From: Proteiniborus ethanoligenes
Lineage (GTDB): Bacteria > Bacillota > Clostridia > Tissierellales > Proteiniboraceae
Length of the DNA: 64,000 nt
Direction: 5' to 3'
Assembly: GCF_900107485.1 (NCBI RefSeq)
Contig: NZ_FNQE01000010.1
Coordinates: 1-64,000, forward strand
In this document: positions 1 to 10,632 of the stretch, in pieces
How positions within the stretch are numbered: the first letter of the stretch is position 1
Layout of the letters: each line of letters begins with the position of its first letter
Made by a program: the position numbers and the translations under genes
Notes under the pieces: model-generated
The model's input: only the letters and a program-made list of their open reading frames with translations
Told to the model about the DNA's origin: nothing
The model's database searches: none

Positions 1-237
1 GGTATGATACAAAGCATGTCCAGAGTGTCAAGATGCATTGATAATGGACCTATGGAAGCATTCTGGGGCATGTTAAAATCTGAAATGTATTACCTTAGAA
101 GATTCAATTCATACTCCGAATTAGAAACTGCTATTGTTGATTATATAGAGTATTACAATAATCATAGGTATCAAAGGCGATTAAAGTGTATGACACCAAT
201 AGAGTACAGAAATTACTTGCAGAATAAAGTTGCATAG
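1..237 (+). CDS. IS3-family transposase OrfB, C-terminal fragment (5' end off window)
   Basis: The frame is open from the first base, so this is the last ~78 residues of a longer protein. It carries the C-terminal hallmarks of the IS3 OrfB DDE integrase: the SxxSRxxxCIDNGPMEAF segment, the catalytic-Glu helix of the FWGMLKSE region, and the tail YNNHRYQRRLKCMTPIEYR. The Glu that completes the DDE triad lies in this fragment; the two Asp residues would be upstream. It catalyses transposition of its own element. Whether the full gene is intact cannot be judged here. Confidence 0.9.
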   Translation, partial: GMIQSMSRVSRCIDNGPMEAFWGMLKSEMYYLRRFNSYSELETAIVDYIEYYNNHRYQRRLKCMTPIEYRNYLQNKVA

Positions 238-243
238 AATGAG

Positions 244-290
244 TCTACGCCAACCATTGTTCAACGATTGGCGTAGAAAGATTTTTATTT
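244..290 (+). terminator. Hairpin plus T-rich tract after the IS transposase
   Basis: The arms TCTACGCCAA (244-253) and TTGGCGTAGA (268-277) pair perfectly over 10 bp and are followed by a T-rich run. The position right after the transposase stop fits a rho-independent terminator carried by the element. Confidence 0.6.
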
Positions 291-346
291 TTACCACTGT
301 CTACTTGACAGGGGCATGTTCATTCTTAGGGGTTGTTTCTATTACT

Positions 347-1570
347 CTATTGTTTTTCCCTTTTGCTACTATTTTTATGTATTAGAAATATGAAAAAAGC
401 ACTTATAAATAAGCATATTGGGATTGTATAGTAGGCATATCTAACTCCCATGGCATCGTTTAACCATCCCATAAAAAAGTTCATAGCCATACTAATTGCC
501 GATGTAGCCATGGTTATTATTCCAACTGCATATGCACTATTTTTTCTAAACACGTTGCTTACAGTTAATATCAATGTAGGGAATGTAATTGCAAAAAATA
601 GTCCCGATAAAGCGATGACAAAGAGTCCCTTTTCTCCTAGTATAATTCCAAGGGCATAAAAGAAAAATGCTAATACAGATGATATTAGTACACTTTTAGT
701 GGTTCCAAGCTTTTCTACTATAAATCCTCCAAAAAGCCTTCCTAGGGCAAATATGCCAAAAAACACAGTGGTATAATAGGTCCCTACATTTTCACTAATA
801 TTATATGCTTCCTTCATGTAATTAACAAACCAATTGCTTGTTGCCATTTCCGATGACACATATAGACCAAGACCAATCATGTAAAAATATAAAACCTTGT
901 TTTTAAATATATATCCATAATCAATTTTACTGTCTTTTTGAGCTTTTCTAATAAAGGGTGTCTTGACAGGAATAAATGTAATAAATACTATTCCAAATAA
1001 TATGGCTATATAGAGATAAATACTTCTCCAGTCTATGCCCTTATACAATAAGGTTCCTGTTGCTTTTTGAGTTATAGTGGCCCCTATTCCATAGCTAAAA
1101 TGTATTAGGTTCATAAGAATAGCATTAAATCCAGCTGCCAATAATGGTACCATAGTATTTATAGATATCCCTATGAGAGACCAGCCTGCATTTAAGAGAA
1201 ACATACCTATTAATAAAATAATAAAATTTGGACTCTGAGATAATGTAATTAAGGAAAGCGTCATAAATCCCGTTCCTATGAGTAAAACCTTTTTGTGTCC
1301 AATAATTTCACATAGTATCCCACCTAAATAAGAAAAAATAATATAACCTATGGAACCTATGACTATTATGGTGCCTATCTGAGTGTTGCTTACAGAGAAA
1401 TCCGACTTAAAAGAAGGAACAAAAATTCCCCTGACATTATCACTTATTGCAGACAAAATCATAATGATAAAAATAAATGCTATTAACAGCCTGTTGTTTT
1501 TTTCTTTTGCATTATTCATCATATCTCTCTTATTTGCCCCTTTATCAGAATATTTGCTTAAAGCAAGCAT
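347..1570 (-). CDS. MFS transporter
   Basis: This is a protein of about 390-407 residues with roughly 12 hydrophobic segments. It has the cytoplasmic loop motif of the major facilitator superfamily after TM2 (GGILCEIIGHKK) and its pseudo-repeat in the second half (GGFIVEKLGTTK). It resembles sugar/anion-type MFS permeases of the FucP/YbjJ kind, but no substrate can be read from the sequence. The longest reading frame starts at 1570 without a visible ribosome-binding site. The paired ATGs at 1520-1522 and 1517-1519, preceded by a purine-rich stretch, may be the real start. It is monocistronic and flanked by IS debris. Confidence 0.8.
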   Translation of the reverse strand: MLALSKYSDKGANKRDMMNNAKEKNNRLLIAFIFIIMILSAISDNVRGIFVPSFKSDFSVSNTQIGTIIVIGSIGYIIFSYLGGILCEIIGHKKVLLIGTGFMTLSLITLSQSPNFIILLIGMFLLNAGWSLIGISINTMVPLLAAGFNAILMNLIHFSYGIGATITQKATGTLLYKGIDWRSIYLYIAILFGIVFITFIPVKTPFIRKAQKDSKIDYGYIFKNKVLYFYMIGLGLYVSSEMATSNWFVNYMKEAYNISENVGTYYTTVFFGIFALGRLFGGFIVEKLGTTKSVLISSVLAFFFYALGIILGEKGLFVIALSGLFFAITFPTLILTVSNVFRKNSAYAVGIITMATSAISMAMNFFMGWLNDAMGVRYAYYTIPICLFISAFFIFLIHKNSSKREKQ

Positions 1571-1627
1571 TGTAACAATTACTATATTATCAGATAATCT
1601 ACCATCTTTGTACTAATAAAAGATTGT

Positions 1628-2077
1628 TTACTTCTCTCTTAGCTTTTTAAAAAACTCTTTCATTATTCTAGAGCATTCATTTTCCATTACACCTAAAGTT
1701 ATATCTGCCCTATGATTTAACTGCGGATTTTGCACTATATTCATTACAGAGCCACAAGCCCCCATTTTAGGGTCTCTTGCTCCTATGACTATTCTTTCTA
1801 TTCTAGAGTTTACAATAGCTCCTGCACACATGGCACAAGGCTCTATGGTTACATACATAGTGCATCCCATTAATCTCCAGGCCCCTAAAGCTTCACTTGC
1901 TTTTTTTATTGCTATAATTTCTGCATGGGCAGTGGGATCATTTAGTGTTTCTCTCATATTGTAGCCTGTTCCTATTATCTTTTGGTCTTTTACAATAATA
2001 GCACCGACTGGTACCTCGTCGATGCTATAAGCTTTGTTTGCCTGATTTAATGCTATGTTCATGAAATACTCATCCAT
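1628..2077 (-). CDS. tadA: tRNA-specific adenosine-34 deaminase TadA
   Basis: This 149-residue cytidine-deaminase-fold enzyme converts wobble adenosine 34 of tRNA-Arg(ACG) to inosine. The zinc site is complete: His51 and the catalytic Glu53 in HAE, and Cys81/Cys84 in PCAMC. The MDEYFMNIALNQA start and the length are typical of the family. It lies just downstream of a tRNA-Arg(CCU) gene on the same strand. That tRNA has C34 and is not its substrate. Confidence 0.95.
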   Translation of the reverse strand: MDEYFMNIALNQANKAYSIDEVPVGAIIVKDQKIIGTGYNMRETLNDPTAHAEIIAIKKASEALGAWRLMGCTMYVTIEPCAMCAGAIVNSRIERIVIGARDPKMGACGSVMNIVQNPQLNHRADITLGVMENECSRIMKEFFKKLREK

Positions 2078-2101
2078 GTTTTCACCTTCAAAAAATAATT
2101 G

Positions 2102-2178
2102 TGGCGCACCCGAGAGGAGTCGAACCTCCGACCTACGCCTTAGGAGGGCGTCGCTCTATCCTGCTGAGCTACGGGAGC
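2102..2178 (-). tRNA. tRNA-Arg (anticodon CCU)
   Basis: The minus strand folds into a complete 77-nt cloverleaf: D stem GCTC/GAGC, anticodon stem ACGCC/GGCGT enclosing loop CTCCTAA (anticodon CCT, reading AGG), a 5-nt variable loop, a T arm with TTCGACT, and an encoded CCA end. The acceptor stem GCTCCCG/CGGGTGC contains a U3-U70 mismatch but otherwise pairs. Confidence 0.93.
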
Positions 2179-2238
2179 ACCTTATATAACAACTATATAT
2201 TTTACACTAATCTCATGTTATTGTCAATGCTCCATGAT

Positions 2239-3399
2239 TTAGGATTCCTTTTTGCTTTGAAAATAATTGTAAATTCTATCAAATAAACTGATTTTTTGAA
2301 CTGATACTTTAGTATGTAAATCTATAATATAGCTTTCTCCTCCTTTGTCCAGCACATGAACCTGTCCTACTTTGTCTCCGGCCTTTAAAGGGGCCTTTAA
2401 AAATTTTTCTAGCTTTATTTCTTGCTTTATTATTTCCCCTTTTTTCACCAGTAAGTTCAAATCTTTTTGAGGATAAATATCTACCTTTGAAATTTTAGCA
2501 TTTAATATATCTATCTTTTTTATAGAAGTATCTTTATTTAAAATCTGTTTATAGCTGTAGTTTTCTAAGCCATATTCTAACAGCTCCTTGCTTACATTTT
2601 TTCTTATTTCTTCAGTTTTTGTCCCCATAACTATTCCTATAAGCCTAAAGGGTTTTGTATTATTTTCATCTTCCTTTATTTCTACTGTAGATATTAGACA
2701 ATATCCTGCCTCATCCGTAAACCCTGTTTTTAACCCATCTACATTACTTATTAAGCTGAGTAATGGATTAGTATTATCTCTATCATAACCTCTTGAAGGC
2801 ATAAGCATTTTATTTATTTTAGTTGTTTCTAATATTTGTGGATACTTTGATATTACATATCTAGAGAGTTCAAATAATTCTCTAGTAGTCATCATATTTT
2901 GAACTCCATTTTTCAATGGGTACCCATTAGGATTTAGGTATACTGTATTTGCTAATCCTATTTCCTGAGCCTTATCATTCATTAATTTAGTAAATGCATC
3001 TGCACTTCCAGATATATGCTCTGCTATTGCTATACAAGAATCATTAGCTGAAACTATCATTATAGAATCTAACAGTGTTCTAAGAGTTAGCTCCTCCCCT
3101 TCCCTAAGCTTTAATGAGGAGCCTGGTGTTCTTGATGCTGTATGGCTTATGGTTACTATGTCGTCTAAGCTTACCTTGCCACTATCCACATGTTCCATTG
3201 CCAATAAATAGGTCATTAGCTTAGTTAAGCTAGCTATTTCTATTTGAGCATCTATATTATATTCATAAAAAATCTCTCCACTTTCAAAATCGCCTAGAAG
3301 TACAGCTCTCGTTTCTTGAGAAAAGTCTTCAGCCCCATATGTAGTACTAGATAATAAAATTATCATTATAATTAAAACGCATATGAATTTTTTCTTCAT
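2239..3399 (-). CDS. D-alanyl-D-alanine carboxypeptidase (DacF/DacA type)
   Basis: This secreted penicillin-binding protein trims the terminal D-Ala from peptidoglycan pentapeptides. A signal peptide (MKKKFICVLIIMIILLSS) is followed by the S11 peptidase domain with SLTK (Ser57, Lys60), SAN (Ser117, Asn119) and KTG (from Lys224), then a C-terminal beta-rich PBP5_C-like domain and a basic tail. I place the start at 3399 because a GGGGGG Shine-Dalgarno sits 4 nt before that ATG. The ATG at 3411 overlaps it. DacF is linked to sporulation in Bacillus, but DacA and DacF cannot be told apart here. Confidence 0.92.
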   Translation of the reverse strand: MKKKFICVLIIMIILLSSTTYGAEDFSQETRAVLLGDFESGEIFYEYNIDAQIEIASLTKLMTYLLAMEHVDSGKVSLDDIVTISHTASRTPGSSLKLREGEELTLRTLLDSIMIVSANDSCIAIAEHISGSADAFTKLMNDKAQEIGLANTVYLNPNGYPLKNGVQNMMTTRELFELSRYVISKYPQILETTKINKMLMPSRGYDRDNTNPLLSLISNVDGLKTGFTDEAGYCLISTVEIKEDENNTKPFRLIGIVMGTKTEEIRKNVSKELLEYGLENYSYKQILNKDTSIKKIDILNAKISKVDIYPQKDLNLLVKKGEIIKQEIKLEKFLKAPLKAGDKVGQVHVLDKGGESYIIDLHTKVSVQKISLFDRIYNYFQSKKES

Positions 3400-3733
3400 T
3401 TTGCCCCCCATAGTTAGAATTAAGTAATTTGAATATGCTTATCTCTATTTAAATATTATATCAGAAGTTTCATTAATTTTAAATTAGCCTCTCTTGGAAT
3501 TATTTTAAATATAAATCAATAGAATATATTATCATAGTTTAATCTTTTAAAAGGAATGTTTATTATTCACTTTGCTTTATTGATTTTACCTTAATTTTAG
3601 TTATTAAGGCTTTTTCTGAATATTGTTAATATTCAAAATATTTGTTGCTTTATAGCAACTTTTATTTTAAAATATTTATAATAAATCTGTTCAAAATTTA
3701 GAGCATAAATTTAAAATTAAAGGGGGAAAAAAA
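3400..3733. other. AT-rich divergent intergenic region
   Basis: This stretch has no coding potential and separates the divergent carboxypeptidase and ABC-importer genes, so it should hold both promoters. A small hairpin GTTGC/GCAAC (3644-3659) followed by a T-rich tract lies about 75 nt before the lipoprotein start and could be a leader attenuator. No purine-riboswitch core was recognised. A strong Shine-Dalgarno (AAAGGGGG) precedes the plus-strand gene. Confidence 0.4.
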
Positions 3734-4858
3734 ATGTATAAGAAGGTAATTGCTTTACTGTTAGCCACTTTAATGGTTCTTACATTAGCTAGCTGTGGTA
3801 CAAAGCAGACTGCTAGTGACAAAGGCCTAGACTTTAAAATCGGTCTTGTGACTGGTACTGTTTCTCAGGGTGAGGAGGAATTCAGAGCTGGCGAGGATAT
3901 GGTAAAGAAATATGGGGCAGATGTAATTAAGCACGTTACATATCCAGACAAGTTTGCACAGGAGCAGGAAACAACCATTGCTCAAATAACAAGCTTAGCA
4001 GCAGATCCAAAGGTTAAAGCAATAGTAATAGTTCAAGCAGTACCTGGAAGTGCTGCAGCAATAGACAAGGTTAAAGAAACTAGAGATGATATTCTGTTCA
4101 TAGGTGGAGTGCCTCATGAGGACCCAGGAACTATTTCTTCTAGAATGGATATTTTACTTGAAACTGATAATATTAAACGTGGAGAAACTATAATTCAGCT
4201 TGCTAAAGATATGGGGGCAGACACATTTGTTCACTATTCCTTCCCAAGACATATGTCAATGGAGCTTTTATCTCGTAGAAGAGACGTAATGAAAGAAACT
4301 GCTTCTAAGCTAGGTATTAAATTCCTTGAAGTTGATGCGCCAGATCCGTTAGGTGATGCCGGAATTCCTGGAGCTCAACAGTTTATACTTGAGGATGTGC
4401 CTAGACAGGTAGATGCTCTTGGAGAAAAAACTGCTTTCTTTAGCACTAACTGTGCTATGCAAGAGCCTCTAATTAAGTCTATCTTAAACGAAGGTGGTCT
4501 ATATCCTGAGCAATGCTGTCCAAGTCCATACCATGCATATCCAGGTGCTATGGGAATTGAAATTCCACAAGAAAAAGCTGGGGACGTTCAGTTTATGCTA
4601 GATCAAATCAATGCTAAGGTTGTAGAATCTAACCGAAGTGGCAATTTTGCTACATGGAAGGCTCCTGCCAATATGGCAATGGTAAATGCAGCTGTAGAAT
4701 ATGCTATAGAATATGGAAAAGGCAATGTTGGAAAATTCAATAGAGATAAAATGGTTGAATTGCTAGAAAAAGCAGCAAAAGGAAAGGTTCAGGTAAGTGA
4801 GCTAGATGGCCATCCAAACTTCTTAATGTTCGTTACTGAGTCTCAAGTGTTTAAATAA
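3734..4858 (+). CDS. DUF3798 solute-binding lipoprotein of an ABC importer
   Basis: This 374-residue lipoprotein has a signal peptide and the lipobox LTLASC, so it is probably anchored to the outer face of the membrane. The mature part has a two-lobed periplasmic-binding fold and matches what I know as the DUF3798 family, found with sugar/nucleoside-type ABC importers. It heads the operon with a tandem ATPase and two permeases. A hairpin after its stop probably keeps its mRNA more abundant than the rest. The substrate is not established. Given the purine genes further on, a nucleoside, base or ureide is possible, but that is inference from context only. Confidence 0.8.
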   Translation: MYKKVIALLLATLMVLTLASCGTKQTASDKGLDFKIGLVTGTVSQGEEEFRAGEDMVKKYGADVIKHVTYPDKFAQEQETTIAQITSLAADPKVKAIVIVQAVPGSAAAIDKVKETRDDILFIGGVPHEDPGTISSRMDILLETDNIKRGETIIQLAKDMGADTFVHYSFPRHMSMELLSRRRDVMKETASKLGIKFLEVDAPDPLGDAGIPGAQQFILEDVPRQVDALGEKTAFFSTNCAMQEPLIKSILNEGGLYPEQCCPSPYHAYPGAMGIEIPQEKAGDVQFMLDQINAKVVESNRSGNFATWKAPANMAMVNAAVEYAIEYGKGNVGKFNRDKMVELLEKAAKGKVQVSELDGHPNFLMFVTESQVFK

Positions 4859-4864
4859 AATATA

Positions 4865-4884
4865 GGGTTGCCTTAGGGCAACCC
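4865..4884 (+). terminator. Intercistronic hairpin after the binding-protein gene
   Basis: GGGTTGCC (4865-4872) and GGCAACCC (4877-4884) form a perfect 8-bp stem with a 4-nt loop immediately after the lipoprotein stop. There is no strong U-tract. This is the usual arrangement for partial termination or 3'-end protection that raises binding protein over membrane components. Confidence 0.6.
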
Positions 4885-4926
4885 TTATATTTAAATCTAC
4901 CTTTGCAAAAAAAGGGGGAAACTTAA

Positions 4927-6528
4927 TTGACAGAAACCTATGTATTAGAAATGAAAAATATAAGTAAGGATTATTCAGGAAACAAAGTATTGAAAAATAT
5001 AAATATTAAAATAAAATCTGGAGAAATACATGGTCTTGTTGGAGAAAATGGTGCAGGAAAATCTACCCTGATGAATGTTTTGTTTGGAATGCCTGTTATT
5101 CATTCAACAGGAGGCTATGAAGGAGACATCTTAATAGGTGGACAAATATGTAATCCTAAAACTCCTAGAGAAGCTATGGACTTGGGCATTGGTATGGTAC
5201 ATCAAGAATTCATGCTTATACCAGGTTTTACTATAACTGAAAATATAAAGCTTAATAGAGAAACTACTAAAAAAAGCTTATTAAGCTTAGCTTTTGGACA
5301 AAAACTTAAAAACTTAGATTATAGTTCTATGAGGAATGATAGTAAAAAATCCTTGAACACTCTTGGAATAAACATTGATGAATGGTTGCCCGTTGCAGGA
5401 TTACCTGTTGGATATATGCAGTTTGTTGAAATAGCTAGAGAAATAGATAAAAGCAATTTAAAGCTTTTGGTATTTGATGAACCTACTGCCGTCCTTACAG
5501 AATCTGAAGCAGAAATCTTTTTAAATGCTGTTAAAAAGCTAGCGAACATGGGCATAGCTATACTTTTTATTTCTCATAGATTAGATGAAGTATTGAGTGT
5601 TACTGATAACATTACTGTTTTAAGGGATGGAGAGGTAATTAAAACTTTACCTACAAAGGACACTAATATTAGATATATAGCAGAGTTAATGGTTGGGCGT
5701 AAAATAGAGAGAAGCTATACTTCAGTTTCAGAGAATAGTATTGATGATAATAGTGAAGATTATGCCTTAGAAATAAATAATCTATTTGTCAACATGCCAG
5801 GTGAAATGGTAAAGGGTCTTCATCTTAAGATAAAAAAAGGAGAAATACTTGGAATAGGAGGATTAGCAGGACAGGGTAAAATAGGAATTGCCAATGGGAT
5901 AATGGGACTTTACCCTACAAAGGGAGAAATATTAAAAGACGGAAAACCTATACCTTTAAATAATCCTAAGGAAACACTTAACCGGAATATTGCCTTTGTA
6001 TCTGAGGACAGAAGAGGTATCGGTCTTTTGTTAGATGATTCCATTGAATACAATATAGCCATATCTGCTATACAAACTAAAAATAGATTTATAAGAAAAA
6101 TAGGTCCTTTTAAAATGATTAACTTTAAAGAAGCAAAAAAACACTCCTTAAGTATGGTTAAGGAATTAGATATTAGATGTACTAGTATAAAGCAGCTTAC
6201 TCAAAAATTAAGTGGTGGAAATCAGCAAAAGGTATGTATTGCTAGAGCATTAACATTAGAGCCTGATATCCTTCTTGTTTCAGAGCCTACTCGAGGTATA
6301 GATATCGGTGCTAAAAGTATTATATTAGATTTATTAGTCAGGCTTAACAGAGAGTTGGGCATGACTATAATCATAACCTCAAGTGAACTGGCAGAGCTTC
6401 GTTCAATCTCAAATAGAATTGCAATTATCTTTAATGGCAGGTTAGAAGGAATCTTCCCTCCTGATGCAAGTGATGCAGATTTTGGCTTGATGATGGCTGG
6501 AGAATATAATAAGAAGGAGGCTCTGTAA
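4927..6528 (+). CDS. ABC importer tandem ATPase (RbsA/NupA-like)
   Basis: This 533-residue protein carries two ABC ATPase domains in tandem. The first has an intact Walker A (GENGAGKST, residues 39-47) and Walker B (LLVFDEPTAVL), but an unusual signature region (LPVGYMQFVEIAR) in place of LSGGQ. The second has a degenerate Walker A (GGLAGQGKIGI) and a canonical signature (LSGGNQQKVCIARAL). Asymmetric sites are normal in ribose/nucleoside-class importers. Translation starts at a TTG, chosen because GGGGG lies 8 nt upstream and the N-terminus then fits the family. It energises uptake with the following two permeases. Confidence 0.9.
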   Translation: MTETYVLEMKNISKDYSGNKVLKNINIKIKSGEIHGLVGENGAGKSTLMNVLFGMPVIHSTGGYEGDILIGGQICNPKTPREAMDLGIGMVHQEFMLIPGFTITENIKLNRETTKKSLLSLAFGQKLKNLDYSSMRNDSKKSLNTLGINIDEWLPVAGLPVGYMQFVEIAREIDKSNLKLLVFDEPTAVLTESEAEIFLNAVKKLANMGIAILFISHRLDEVLSVTDNITVLRDGEVIKTLPTKDTNIRYIAELMVGRKIERSYTSVSENSIDDNSEDYALEINNLFVNMPGEMVKGLHLKIKKGEILGIGGLAGQGKIGIANGIMGLYPTKGEILKDGKPIPLNNPKETLNRNIAFVSEDRRGIGLLLDDSIEYNIAISAIQTKNRFIRKIGPFKMINFKEAKKHSLSMVKELDIRCTSIKQLTQKLSGGNQQKVCIARALTLEPDILLVSEPTRGIDIGAKSIILDLLVRLNRELGMTIIITSSELAELRSISNRIAIIFNGRLEGIFPPDASDADFGLMMAGEYNKKEAL

Positions 6529-6529
6529 T

Positions 6530-7573
6530 ATGGAACAAGTTAAAAAGTATATTAAGAGCATTGGATTACCTCGTCTGATAATATTTTCCTTTTTGTTGAT
6601 TTTAATGATTATTGCTGTCTTTCTTGATATTCCTCTGTCTAGCCTAATTAGCGATATGCTAGTTCGTTTTGGTATGAATAGTGTACTGGTGCTAGCAATG
6701 GTTCCTGCCATACAATCGGGCATAGGTTTAAACTTTGCCTTGCCAATAGGCATTGTCTGTGGTCTCATAGGTGCTTTGGTAAGTATAGAATTTAAGCTTT
6801 CAGGATTTACAGGCTTATGGGTTTCATTTATCGTTGCCATACCTTTAGCTATAATTGCAGGCTATGTATACGGAGTAATGTTGAACAAGGTAAAAGGACA
6901 AGAAATGACTGTTGGTACATATGTGGGCTTTTCCATAGTATCTGCCATGTGCATATTCTGGCTTATAGCCCCCTTTAAAAGTCCTGAGCTTATATGGGCA
7001 TATGGTGGTAATGGTCTTAGAGTAACTGTGTCTTTAGAATCTTCTATTGACAAGCTATTAAATAATTTTCTTTCCTTCTCAATTGGAGGAGTTAAAATTC
7101 CTACAGGGCTTATTGGTTTCTTTCTATTATGTGCTTTTATGTATTTGCTTTTCAGTAAAAGCAAAAAGGGTGCTGCAATGAAAGTAGCTGGTAGTAATGA
7201 AGGCTTTGCTATTTCTAACGGGATAAACGTCAATGAGGAAAGAATATTAGGAACAATATTATCAACTGTATTAGCCTCTATAGGGATTATTTTATATAGT
7301 CAGTCCTTTGGATTTTTGCAGCTATATAATGCTCCCCTTTATTCTGCCTTTCCTGCTGTAGCAGCCATACTCATAGGAGGAGCCACATTAAAACAGGCAA
7401 ATATTGTTCATGTAATTATTGGAACTCTATTGTTTCAGTCCCTACTAGTAGTTTCTCTTCCTGTAATCAATATATTGTCTGAAGGAAGTATGTCTGAAAT
7501 AGTCAGGATAATAGTAAGTAATGGTATTATTCTATACGCTCTAACTAGAAATACAGGAGGTGAGCAGGTATAA
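6530..7573 (+). CDS. ABC importer permease 1 (BPD_transp_2 family)
   Basis: This 347-residue integral membrane protein of the branched-chain-amino-acid/sugar permease class (BPD_transp_2) has about 8-10 hydrophobic helices. It carries the family's conserved stretch AAMKVAGSNEGFAISNGINV, the coupling region to the ATPase. It starts one base after the ATPase stop and its own stop overlaps the next permease start (TAATG at 7571-7575), so translation is coupled. It forms half of the membrane channel. Confidence 0.88.
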   Translation: MEQVKKYIKSIGLPRLIIFSFLLILMIIAVFLDIPLSSLISDMLVRFGMNSVLVLAMVPAIQSGIGLNFALPIGIVCGLIGALVSIEFKLSGFTGLWVSFIVAIPLAIIAGYVYGVMLNKVKGQEMTVGTYVGFSIVSAMCIFWLIAPFKSPELIWAYGGNGLRVTVSLESSIDKLLNNFLSFSIGGVKIPTGLIGFFLLCAFMYLLFSKSKKGAAMKVAGSNEGFAISNGINVNEERILGTILSTVLASIGIILYSQSFGFLQLYNAPLYSAFPAVAAILIGGATLKQANIVHVIIGTLLFQSLLVVSLPVINILSEGSMSEIVRIIVSNGIILYALTRNTGGEQV

Positions 7574-8676
7574 TGGGTACTAATATAAGACTTGAAGATT
7601 TAGATATGGAGAAAAAAAACATAGGCAAGACTTTAGGGAAATTTTTCAAAAAATATGCTGTTCCTATAATTTTTCTAGTTCTCTGTTTAGTAGGCTATGT
7701 TTTTGCAGAAATACCTTTTATATTTCTGCTAAATGAGATAATAATAAGACTAGCAAGAAACTCCTTTTTAGTCTTATCCTTAATTATACCTGTCATAGCA
7801 GGAATGGGACTGAATTTTGGGATAGTTCTTGGAGCCATGGCTGGGCAAGTAGCCCTAATAATAATTGCCAACCTCCCCATTGAAGGAATATGGGCATTTT
7901 TATTAGCAATAGGAATATCTACTCCTATAGCTATTGTTTTTGGATATCTTACTGGAATTGTCCTAAATAAAGCAATAGGAAAAGAAATGATTACTAGTAT
8001 GATTCTAGGTTATTTTGCAAATGGATTGTACCAGCTTGCATTTTTAGTTCTGGCAGGCCCAATTATACCTATAATAAATGAAAGCCTTTTATTATCTACT
8101 GGAATAGGTATAAAAAATACAATTGATTTGTCCAATATTAGATATGCATTAGACGATGTGATAAAGATAAAGCCTTATCCTGGCCTTTCTATTCCAATAT
8201 TCACTATGGTTATGGTAGGGATATTATGCATACTACTGACCTTCTTCTTTAGGACAAAGTTAGGTCAAGATATGCGAGCAACTGGACAAAACCTTCATAT
8301 TGCAAAGGTTTCAGGCATCAATGTTGGAAGAACTAGAATTATTGCTACAATAATATCCACGATATTAGCCGCTTGGGGTCAGCTTATTTTCCTTCAAAAT
8401 ATAGGAACTCTGAATACTTATGGAAGCCATGAGCAGGTAGGCCTTTTTGCCGTAGCATCTCTTTTAGTAGGTGGTGCTTCTGTAACCAAAGCCACCTTTA
8501 GTCAAGCACTGCTAGGTACCTTCCTCTTCCATATGCTGTTTATAATATCTCCTTTTGCTGGGCAAAATTTAATGAATAATAGTCAGATTGGTGAATTCTT
8601 TAGGGTATTTGTAGCCTATGGTGTCATAGGTATTGCCCTTGCACTCCATGCTTGGCAAAGAAAGGGAGAATTATAA
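7573..8676 (+). CDS. ABC importer permease 2 (BPD_transp_2 family)
   Basis: This 367-residue second permease has the same fold and the conserved coupling motif MRATGQNLHIAKVSGINV. Its hydrophilic N-terminus of about 35 residues is longer than that of permease 1. The last gene of the importer operon, it overlaps its predecessor by one base and is followed by a bidirectional terminator. The pair of non-identical permeases fits a heterodimeric channel. Confidence 0.88.
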   Translation: MGTNIRLEDLDMEKKNIGKTLGKFFKKYAVPIIFLVLCLVGYVFAEIPFIFLLNEIIIRLARNSFLVLSLIIPVIAGMGLNFGIVLGAMAGQVALIIIANLPIEGIWAFLLAIGISTPIAIVFGYLTGIVLNKAIGKEMITSMILGYFANGLYQLAFLVLAGPIIPIINESLLLSTGIGIKNTIDLSNIRYALDDVIKIKPYPGLSIPIFTMVMVGILCILLTFFFRTKLGQDMRATGQNLHIAKVSGINVGRTRIIATIISTILAAWGQLIFLQNIGTLNTYGSHEQVGLFAVASLLVGGASVTKATFSQALLGTFLFHMLFIISPFAGQNLMNNSQIGEFFRVFVAYGVIGIALALHAWQRKGEL

Positions 8677-8743
8677 AACAATTGAGAATTAAAAATTAAA
8701 AGACAAAATGAGTTATAAAAAGCACGAGAAGATGATTAAAAAA

Positions 8744-8775
8744 AGACCTAGATATGTTTTCTAGGTCTCTTTTAA
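8744..8775. terminator. Bidirectional terminator between convergent operons
   Basis: AGACCTAG (8744-8751) and CTAGGTCT (8761-8768) form a hairpin with an A-run on the left and a T-run on the right. It can end both the importer operon (plus) and the serS/DUF6199 transcript (minus). Confidence 0.75.
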
Positions 8776-8788
8776 TATCTATTTTAAT

Positions 8789-8962
8789 TTATTCTACAAA
8801 AAGCCACACTATAATTAAGACTATTACAGAAACTATTCTAGACATTATTAAATATGCTTCACTAGGCTCGGCATCTTTAAACTTCCATCCCTCTGATACT
8901 TTCCATGTCAATCTAGGATTTATAATTCCTATGATTAAAATTATGCTAGCGATAATTTTCAT
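8789..8962 (-). CDS. Small membrane protein, DUF6199-like (57 aa)
   Basis: This 57-residue peptide has two hydrophobic segments (residues 3-14 and 42-56) flanking a conserved-looking middle, NPRLTWKVSEGWKFKDAEPS. That pattern is typical of small DUF6199 proteins in Firmicutes. Its function is unknown. A GGGGG tract lies 14 nt upstream, a loose spacing, so the exact start is uncertain. It sits just downstream of serS on the same strand, before the shared terminator. Confidence 0.7.
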   Translation of the reverse strand: MKIIASIILIIGIINPRLTWKVSEGWKFKDAEPSEAYLIMSRIVSVIVLIIVWLFVE

Positions 8963-9013
8963 GAGTATCTTAATTTCCCCCTTTTTCCGCTTTAGGCACC
9001 TCTCTTATTTTTA

Positions 9014-10560
<1,547 letters not shown>

Positions 10561-10632
10561 TTAATGAATATTCTAACATATACAAAACTTTCTTGCAATA
10601 GTTATTTGCTAAATTCTCTAACTTTATGCATA

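Larger units (their letters stand above)
1..322 (+). mobile_element. Right end of an IS3-family insertion sequence (left part outside window)
   Basis: The window opens inside the transposase gene of an IS3-family element. After the stop codon come a hairpin and a T-rich stretch, then a sequence around 298-322 (tgtctacttgacaggggc) that resembles the terminal repeats of the IS150 subgroup. The right boundary near 322 is estimated from that resemblance. The left end is not visible, so the partner inverted repeat and any target duplication could not be compared. Confidence 0.7.
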
